Below are positions 59,051 to 64,000 of a stretch of DNA of 64,000 nt, piece after piece. The DNA is from Carnegiea gigantea. Lineage: Eukaryota > Streptophyta > Magnoliopsida > Caryophyllales > Cactaceae. Position numbers and translations under genes: made by a program. Within the stretch, counting starts at the first letter, position 1, and each line of letters starts with the position of its first letter. The stretch covers positions 46,357-110,356 of the forward strand of contig JAKOGI010002433.1 in assembly GCA_029747015.1 (NCBI GenBank). Direction: 5' to 3'. The notes beneath the pieces are model-generated. The model searched no databases. It was not told where the DNA came from and worked only from the letters and a program-made list of their open reading frames with translations.

Positions 59051-60859
59051 AATAGCGTCAAGTAAAGAATGTTGATCTTAACTTGAGAGAAGGTCTCTCT
59101 CATCATCTCAATATGGTCTTAATCTTTCTTCTTTAACCTATGGGAAAAAGGAGGCAAAGGCATCTGGATTTTCTCAGAAGAAGAAGAGAGGAAGAATCCC
59201 TAGAAGGTGAAGAACTTGCTGAGTCATATGAGTCTTTCTCTTCGAAGCTCCTCTTTCATAGAAGGTGACTTAGGAGAGGGAGGACTATTTGAAGTATTGG
59301 GGACACCATCAGTAGCATCAACTGATTGACTGGATGGACCAGTCCCTAGAGCAGAAGAGGGAGAAGAATTCTGGAAGAATTAATGAGGGTACCTACAAGG
59401 CTCATTAGGATTTCTTACTTGTTATCAACCTCTCGACCAGAACGGAGAGATATAACCGCATTTACTTTCCTCACAGGCTCATTAGAGTTACCAGAAGAAG
59501 AGGAGGCATGGCCCTTAGGGTTCACCTCAAGTTGACTCGAGAAAGTACCTGGTTCCCCTAAAAGATGATGCTAACTGGGAAAACTATTTGGTCATCATTC
59601 TCATCATTCTTTTTATGTTAGCATTAATCATTCTCTCCACATTGTTGTTGATTCTCCTCTCTAATTTATCAATATCAGTATAACCAGGAGGAGGACAAAC
59701 TTGAGCTATGGGAGGTGGAGGTTTGGGTGCATTAGGTACACCTTAAAAAGTCGATCTTTGAAAGGAGTTTGAGGGATGAGAGATGGGTTGGGAGTTGTTT
59801 CCAGGAAACATCTCAGGTTAAGAATTAGGAACCATAGCATTGGGTCCACTATTCCATGAAACATTAGGGTGATTCCTCCACCCTGGGTTGTAATAAGGGG
59901 AGAAGGGGTCATTTTTAGGTCTTTGAAAGGCCATATTTGCTTGCTCTTGTTCAGTTGCTAATTGATGCAAAATAAGGACACGTACTCAAAGAATAATCTA
60001 GGGCCTGACAATGAGAGCAAGACACTGTAGAGGTCAAAGATGACTGAGACATCTAGGGAGATAATCCCTTTAACATGTTTTCTAAAACAGCAATCTTAGA
60101 CTCTAAGTGACGAACATCAAGGACAGAATGTAAACCACCCCTTGCAAACCTAGAACTCAGGCTATCATCATGAGCAATTTCCCACAGCGTGGTTTTCTCT
60201 GCCAAATCCTCTAAAAGTTTCCAAGCAGCGGTGGGATTCTTAGAAAGAAAGCCATCCTGATACAAGGACTGTACCATGGTCCTAGTCTATTGGTCAAGTC
60301 CTTCATATGCAATCTGACACAAACATACTTGGTCTAAACCATAATGGGGACATTGGGCCAACAAAGTTTTGAATCTATCAAAATATTTCCAAAATAATTC
60401 CCTATCAAGTTGCACAAATTGATTAATTTCATTCCTCAGCTTAACTGTCTTGGCATTAGGCAAATATTTTCTTAAGAACAATCTTACAAAATCATTCTAA
60501 GAAGTAACAGAATTAGTAGCTAAGCCATACATCCAATGTTTAGTAGAATCCTTCAAAGTAAAAGGAATCAATTTCATTCGCACAATATCAATGGGAATAT
60601 TAAGGAAATGCATGATAGAATAAACTTCTTCGAATTCCCTCAAAAACAAGTAAGCATCCTCTAAACCTGTGAATTTAGGGAGCATCTGAGTATAATGGTG
60701 TTTTAATTCGAATGTCACATTTAATGCAAGATTAGACATAACAAAACATGATGGCAAAGCAGTCCTGGGAGGATAGAAAATATCACTCATAGTCCTTTTT
60801 GTGCCATATTCAAGCTTACGATCAGGTTCGGGTCCTAAGTCAGGGTCGGGCTCACTCAT
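59051..60859 (-). pseudogene. Element C gag relic
   Basis: ATG 60859-60857 (MSEPDPDLGPEPDRKLEYG). The frame stays the same through three blocks separated by single stops: 60497-60859 (gag core with FELKHHYTQMLPKFTGLEDA and KDSTKHWMYGLATNSV), 60287-60481 (FLRKYLPNAKTVKLRNEINQ) and 60053-60277 (TAAWKLLEDLAEKTTLWE). A degenerate knuckle CSHCQALDYSLSTC (about 59985-60030) has Tyr in place of His. A proline-rich C-terminal region runs to about 59700. This is typical Athila gag order. Confidence 0.85.
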
Positions 60860-61650
60860 AACGAGTCTTTGATTTGCAGATTTCTAATCCAACTAGTCAT
60901 ATCAACCACACACCTTCACCAAAAAGTCCTATTTTTGGTCTTTTCTTTTTCTATTTTTTTTGAATTTTTGAACTTTCTATTTTTTTTTCTTTCTTTTCTT
61001 GAACACACAACTAAATCAAAATATTACTCAGCCCCAAAGGCGATTTACAAACAAATGGTAACCAACTCAAAAGTTAATCAATCCCTAAAATAAAAATAAG
61101 ACAAACCCCAACAAAAATCAAATTCTATAACAAAATAAAGCAACTAAAACTATAATTCAATTCCAAGTGATTTGTCAATCAACCTCTTTTGAAGTCTCAA
61201 GTTTTTTAAATTTTTATGAGTTTTTTAAGAGATTTTTTTTTAACAAATGAACTAAATATATCACAACTGATAATGAAGTAAATCAAAGTGTAAGCAACTA
61301 ATAAGAGCAAAACTAAGAAAAAGAAAAATGCTCAAACTCTAGGAAACCAACACTTGCCATTTTGTTTTTAAAGTTTTTAAAATTTTTAATTTTTTAGTGG
61401 TTTTCAAGTTTGTCAAAAAACAATTTTTTTTTCAATTTTAAGCTTTTCAAATTTTTAGTGATTTTGAAGTTTTTCTAATCTTTTTTTTTTGATTTTAGGC
61501 TTTCCTTTTTTTTTTGGATTTTGGAAAAATTTCAAGAAATGAACTAAACTAAGTCATAATTAATGACAAAATAAACAAAGTAGGACATAACATATGCAAC
61601 TAATAAGAAAGTAGCTAAGAAAATAAAAATATGACATAATCTTATGTTGT
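60860..61650 (-). other. Element C 5' leader
   Basis: Between primer site and gag on the minus strand. A/T homopolymer-rich, with no repeat or frame of note. Confidence 0.6.
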
Positions 61651-61672
61651 CGTCTCCGGTAAGGGCGCCAAA
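61651..61672 (-). other. Element C primer-binding site
   Basis: The minus reading starts TGGCGCCCTTACCGGAGAC, the same type as in elements A and B, a few bases inside the LTR that starts at 61677. Confidence 0.78.
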
Positions 61673-61676
61673 AACT

Positions 61677-63611
61677 TGTACGATAAATTTAAGTATAAAC
61701 TAAAGTGCCATAAGCGTACAACTCTCGCTGTAATACTTCAAGGTCATTTCCTCAGGGACGATGGAAAGACTTAGGTCACTGAAATTTTAAAACTAACATT
61801 ACCTAAACCTAAGGAAATACTTAATTTAGAAAATTTTAACCATGTAATAAAAAGAAGAAATAACAATTAGGAAACCTAAGTAACCAAACCAACCTACTAA
61901 GCCTCACAATTCAGAAACCCAAGGAAATAAACTTGAAGGAATAATCAACAAGAAAAACTAAAGAATAGATCAACGTAACTAAACTACCTTAAACAATCTA
62001 AATCCGGCAATGAGGACTAGCAACAAAGTAAATCATTTGAACTATCAAAACATGCTAAACCAAATAGCAATCTAACCACATCAAACCATTGTTCATCCCA
62101 TAGCAAACAACGAAACCATGTTGACCAAATCAAGCCATCGACGAAATCATTATAGATACTTTAGAACAGCCACGAAACCGTATCAAACTAAGACAAGCTA
62201 AAATCATATCAACAAAACCATTCAACCAACCATCAAACCATAATATTCAAACATAACCGTTAATAAAACCATCAAACTATATCGATAAAACCAAAACCAT
62301 CATATCAACAAAACCGTACCAAATAACTTGATCTAAATGCATCTAACCTTTAAACCATCATCATCATTCAGCCGAACCATTCATAGAACACACAGCATAA
62401 ATATCATAATCAAGGGAAGGGGGTGGGGATTTGGATTCAGCCAACCAAACTAAGCAGACCGTGTCATCAGAACATAATAATCAAGCCAAATCGAACTAAA
62501 CTAACATCAACCAGAGCACAAGCAATCGAAACAGAGGCTCAGAACAGTTGCATCAACCAAGTTAAAGAAAACAGGATACAATTGCATTACTAATCCAAAA
62601 AAAAAAAAAAAGCTAGCTACTGGGAGGGGGAAATTGAGAGCAAAACTAACAGAAGAGGTGAACAAACTTCAGAACCTGGAATAGGGGAGACAAACAAACA
62701 GAGCTCAAGGTCAACTAGATCAGAAAGGAACTTCACCCGTCGCCATTAATGGTGGAAACACCATAGCCGTGTCATCAAGATAGAAACAGGCGAGGAGATG
62801 ACTAAATTAACCAAAACTAATATCCGAACCTTACAAAAACGAACTAAAACTATAAGTTACAACTAAAAAACATGAAATCAACATATAATTACATGAAATT
62901 CGAACCCAAAACCCAAACTAACATCAAATCCTAACCAAAATTTTCAAACCCTAAATCGAAAAATCTGAAAAACACAAGTAAATTTCATGCTAAAACTTTG
63001 AAAATTAAAACGAATTCAACCTAAAAGGCCTCCTTACCTCTTCAAATGCGCAGGGTGCTTGATATATATCCAGCCCTTCTTCGATCTATACTGTTCAACT
63101 AAGGGATAGCGTGGATGGTGGGAGATGACGCAGGGTCGATGTCAGCGTGGTAGTTGCTGCACGAATTGCAGTGGATGGTGGATGAAAATGGTGGTGAGAG
63201 AGATGGGTTAGAGAAAGAGAGATGATGGTGGTACAGATGAAGATGATGGAGCAGTGGAGGGGAGGGTTTCGGGGTCTTCATCAGGCTGAAGTCGAGAGAG
63301 AGGAGAGAGAAAAATGAGAGTTAAAAGAAGGGGGGATGGGTCACGTGACATGTGCGTGGGGGGTTTAGGTTTTTTTTTCCTTCTTTCTTTGGGCTAAATA
63401 AAAAAAAGGGTTTAAGTGTATTTGGGTCAAGTAAATTCGGCCCAATGCTTCACTACTATCATTTTTCTTTCATTTGTTCCACATTTATTCTCATTTGGTT
63501 CAAAACCTACAAAACAAAATAAAATCAACCAAAAACCTTGAAATAATAATTATAACGAGTATAAAATAGGTGTAAAAGTGTCGTAAAAATAACACACTTT
63601 TGGCACGAGCA
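61677..63611 (-). repeat. Element C 5' LTR
   Basis: 1935 bases, TGTACGATAAATTTAAG to TTTTGGCACGAGCA. The minus reading starts TGCTCGTGCCAAAAGTGTG, a beginning common in Athila LTRs. Confidence 0.85.
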
Positions 63612-63908
63612 CTCACTCTGCATGCAATCTTCAATCTTAAATGCGGCAGCGAAATCTAGACCAAAATTGGTTCCCTTCATGATTGTTTTACTTCGTCTCA
63701 GTTCCACATCAAACCAACAAGCTTGTTTTTTAGATAAATTTTCATGAGGGATGTGGCGATCATGAGATGCAATTTTGATAGAAAAATTATTTTCAAAGAA
63801 TTCAGCATTTCTAGCTTGAATAATATTACAATGCATATCTAAACCATTTGCATTCTTAGTGATAAATACATGTGCGCATCCTTTAAGCAGGTATTGGTGA
63901 CCATCAGT
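63612..63908 (-). pseudogene. Copia unit 2: integrase C-terminal part
   Basis: After the second CTCAC, copia sequence resumes and matches 33575-33790 of unit 1. Minus-strand text includes NAEFFENNFSIKIASHDRHI and NGLDMHCN. The upstream part of the integrase, gag and the second LTR of unit 2 should lie beyond the window, unless the sequence change near 63909 marks another insertion. Confidence 0.75.
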
Positions 63909-63956
63909 GACCCAGGAGGGTCGGGGCGTTACATATATATACAAACACAAACATAC

Positions 63957-63988
<32 letters not shown>

Positions 63989-64000
63989 GGATGTATGTAT
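63909..64000. other. Possible edge of another element, then TA-rich repeat
   Basis: TGACCCAGGAGGGTCGGGGC followed by GTTACA (63909-63934) resembles, in reverse, the TGTAACGCCCCGACCC start of the Cassandra LTR. The usual 5S-bearing LTR body is not there. A (TA)n/(CA) repeat follows to the window end. Confidence 0.4.

Larger units (their letters stand above)
52863..63611 (-). mobile_element. Athila-group Ty3 retrotransposon C (full set of pol domains)
   Basis: 10.7 kb, minus strand: 5' LTR 61677-63611, primer site about 61651-61672 (TGGCGCC type), gag, protease, reverse transcriptase, RNase H, integrase, a 3' non-coding region, and a 3' LTR from 52863 to about 54690 or further. Target duplication CTCAC is exact (52858-52862 and 63612-63616) in copia unit 2. 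Many stops make it inactive. Its LTRs are unrelated to those of A and B, so it is not their direct parent. Confidence 0.88.

Overview
The window looks like heterochromatic nuclear DNA of a flowering plant, probably a eudicot. It is AT-rich, gene-poor, full of LTR retrotransposons inserted into one another, and carries a plant-type MULE, a Cassandra TRIM with 5S rRNA-derived LTRs, and plant methionine-tRNA and Athila-type primer sites. The species cannot be named from the sequence alone. I see no intact host gene, tRNA, full rRNA gene or CRISPR array. Almost every coding stretch is a broken transposon gene.

Left part (1-10540). Two decayed plus-strand frames of unknown family (1261-2105) are followed by a small two-exon minus-strand gene with a GRF-type zinc finger and one in-frame stop (2397-2855). 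After a CA/TA microsatellite block comes a minus-strand Mutator-like (MuDR) transposase relic (4430-8204). Its N-terminal domain is split by a 1153-bp element (6790-7942) flanked by ATATT repeats.

Right part (10541-64000) is one nested array. The base layer is a minus-strand Ty1/copia unit in tandem, LTR - internal 1 - shared LTR - internal 2, with the far end outside the window. Internal 1 was split in RNase H by an Athila-like Ty3 element A (12100-32247). A's 5' LTR was itself split by an 11.2-kb LARD-like element (12163-23327, LTRs of about 3.9 kb, no recognisable genes). The shared copia LTR was split by a second copy of the Athila-like family, B (37009-45966). Internal 2 was split in RNase H by a minus-strand Cassandra TRIM (46381-51648). 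Cassandra's 5' LTR was split by a plus-strand gag-protease-only element (47107-51634, TR-GAG type). Internal 2 was split again between integrase and reverse transcriptase by a minus-strand Athila element C (52863-63611), whose 3' LTR carries a 77-bp SINE-like insertion. A further element end seems to start near 63909.

Several junctions show exact 5-bp target duplications: ATTAT for the LARD, AAGAC for Cassandra, CTCAG for the gag-only element and CTCAC for element C. The insertion order can therefore be read directly. Autonomous-type elements (the copia units and C) are mixed with elements that need proteins in trans (A, B, the LARD, Cassandra, the gag-only element and the SINE).
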